A DNA stretch of 5,909 nucleotides from assembly GCA_937894355.1 (NCBI GenBank), contig CALCRD010000287.1:1-5909 (forward strand), read 5' to 3'. The number at the start of each line of letters is the position of its first letter. Position 1 is the first letter of the stretch. Source of the DNA: an uncultured Bacillus sp. Its GTDB lineage: Bacteria > Bacillota > Bacilli > Bacillales > Cytobacillaceae. Shown in pieces: positions 5,595 through 5,909 of the stretch. The position numbers were made by a program, and so were the translations under genes. A model generated the notes under the pieces. That model had not been told where the DNA came from, made no database searches, and saw nothing but the letters and a program-made list of their open reading frames with translations.

Positions 5595-5643
5595 ATTATA
5601 GTAAGAGCAGAAATCCCTCGAAGGAATAAAGCTCCGCTGATCC

Positions 5644-5732
5644 TTGATTGAACAATTTTTAGTATGAATCAACCGCAGTTAATCATTGATTGAACAAATT
5701 TCGGTTAAGCCCTTTGAATCAATCGCCGTTAA
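5644..5732. repeat. Interleaved repeats TTGATTGAACAA and TGAATCAA(C/T)CGC(A/C)GTTAA over the AIM24-family stop codon
   Basis: TTGATTGAACAA occurs at 5644-5655 and 5686-5697. TGAATCAACCGCAGTTAA at 5665-5682 recurs as TGAATCAATCGCCGTTAA at 5715-5732 (16 of 18 identical). On the minus strand, units beginning TTAAC start at 5732, 5708 and 5682, about 24-26 nt apart, with a diverged fourth. The first unit contains the last two codons and the stop codon (5719-5721) of the AIM24-family gene. Confidence 0.75.
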
Positions 5733-5909
5733 ACATCCCAAACAATCCTTTGGCAATGCTGCCTTCGTCTTTTGAACCACCACTATGAGGGGCAGCTGCA
5801 AACACGCGGCTAGCAAGACGACTGAATGGAAGAGATTGCACCCAAACCGTTCCGGGACCTCTTAATGTTGCAAAGAATAAACCTTCGCCACCAAATAAAG
5901 CCGTTTTAA
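5719..5909 (-). CDS. AIM24/TIGR00266-family protein, C-terminal 62 residues (partial)
   Basis: The minus-strand frame open from the right edge encodes 62 residues and a TGA. Near its beginning it contains GGEGLFFATLRGPGTVW and then LPFSRLA, which are characteristic of the C-terminal part of TIGR00266/AIM24-like beta-sandwich proteins. A Gly/Ser-rich tail (GGSKDEGS) and a final hydrophobic KGLFGMF also fit how these proteins usually end. The biochemical role of the bacterial family is not established. The start and most of the protein are outside the window. It is convergent with ppaC, and its last two codons and stop fall within a short repeat family. No gene symbol is offered. Confidence 0.85.
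   Translation of the reverse strand, partial: KTALFGGEGLFFATLRGPGTVWVQSLPFSRLASRVFAAAPHSGGSKDEGSIAKGLFGMFNGD

Overview
The window looks like chromosome of a Gram-positive, low-GC member of the Bacillaceae. The evidence is an almost textbook Bacillus-type manganese-dependent inorganic pyrophosphatase (PpaC), strong AAGGAG ribosome binding sites, AT-rich intergenic DNA, Bacillales-style ThiF/MoeB architecture and a C-terminal AIM24/TIGR00266 fragment. I cannot name the genus from sequence alone.

Layout from left to right. (1) Positions 1-55 read as the right end of an IS200/IS605 (ISDra2/TnpB-like) transposon: two hairpins inside an outer TCAACTA/TAGTTGA pairing, ending in TTGAC. The rest of the element lies off the left edge. 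It has cut into a NERD-domain (nuclease-related) gene on the minus strand, which now ends a few codons inside the transposon. (2) Positions 587-1152 hold no credible gene: an AT-rich part, then a 20-21-nt-period repeat array (TGTCCGACTTT core, six copies), a terminator-like hairpin, and two further small repeat families, the last running into the 3' end of the next gene. (3) Positions 1153-2982 (minus) encode a complete aldehyde:ferredoxin oxidoreductase (AOR family, tungsten/molybdenum bis-pyranopterin enzyme with one 4Fe-4S cluster). (4) A 292-base AT-rich divergent control region separates it from (5) a plus-strand ThiF/MoeB-family adenylyltransferase at 3275-4312. (6) After a repeat-bearing spacer comes ppaC (4556-5491, plus), closed by a bidirectional intrinsic terminator. 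(7) At the right edge, convergent on the minus strand, is the C-terminal 62 codons of an AIM24/TIGR00266-family protein.

How the genes fit together: the AOR and the MoeB-like enzyme are the only obvious functional pair. MoeB-type enzymes activate the small sulfur carrier MoaD for pyranopterin synthesis, the cofactor an AOR needs, and the two genes diverge from one control region. PpaC, NERD and AIM24 look like unrelated neighbours. The structure that ordinary annotation would miss is (a) the transposon end and the implied TnpB omega-RNA guide taken from the NERD gene, and (b) the recurrence of several different short repeat families, all with a unit of about 20-26 nt, three of which sit directly on a stop codon.
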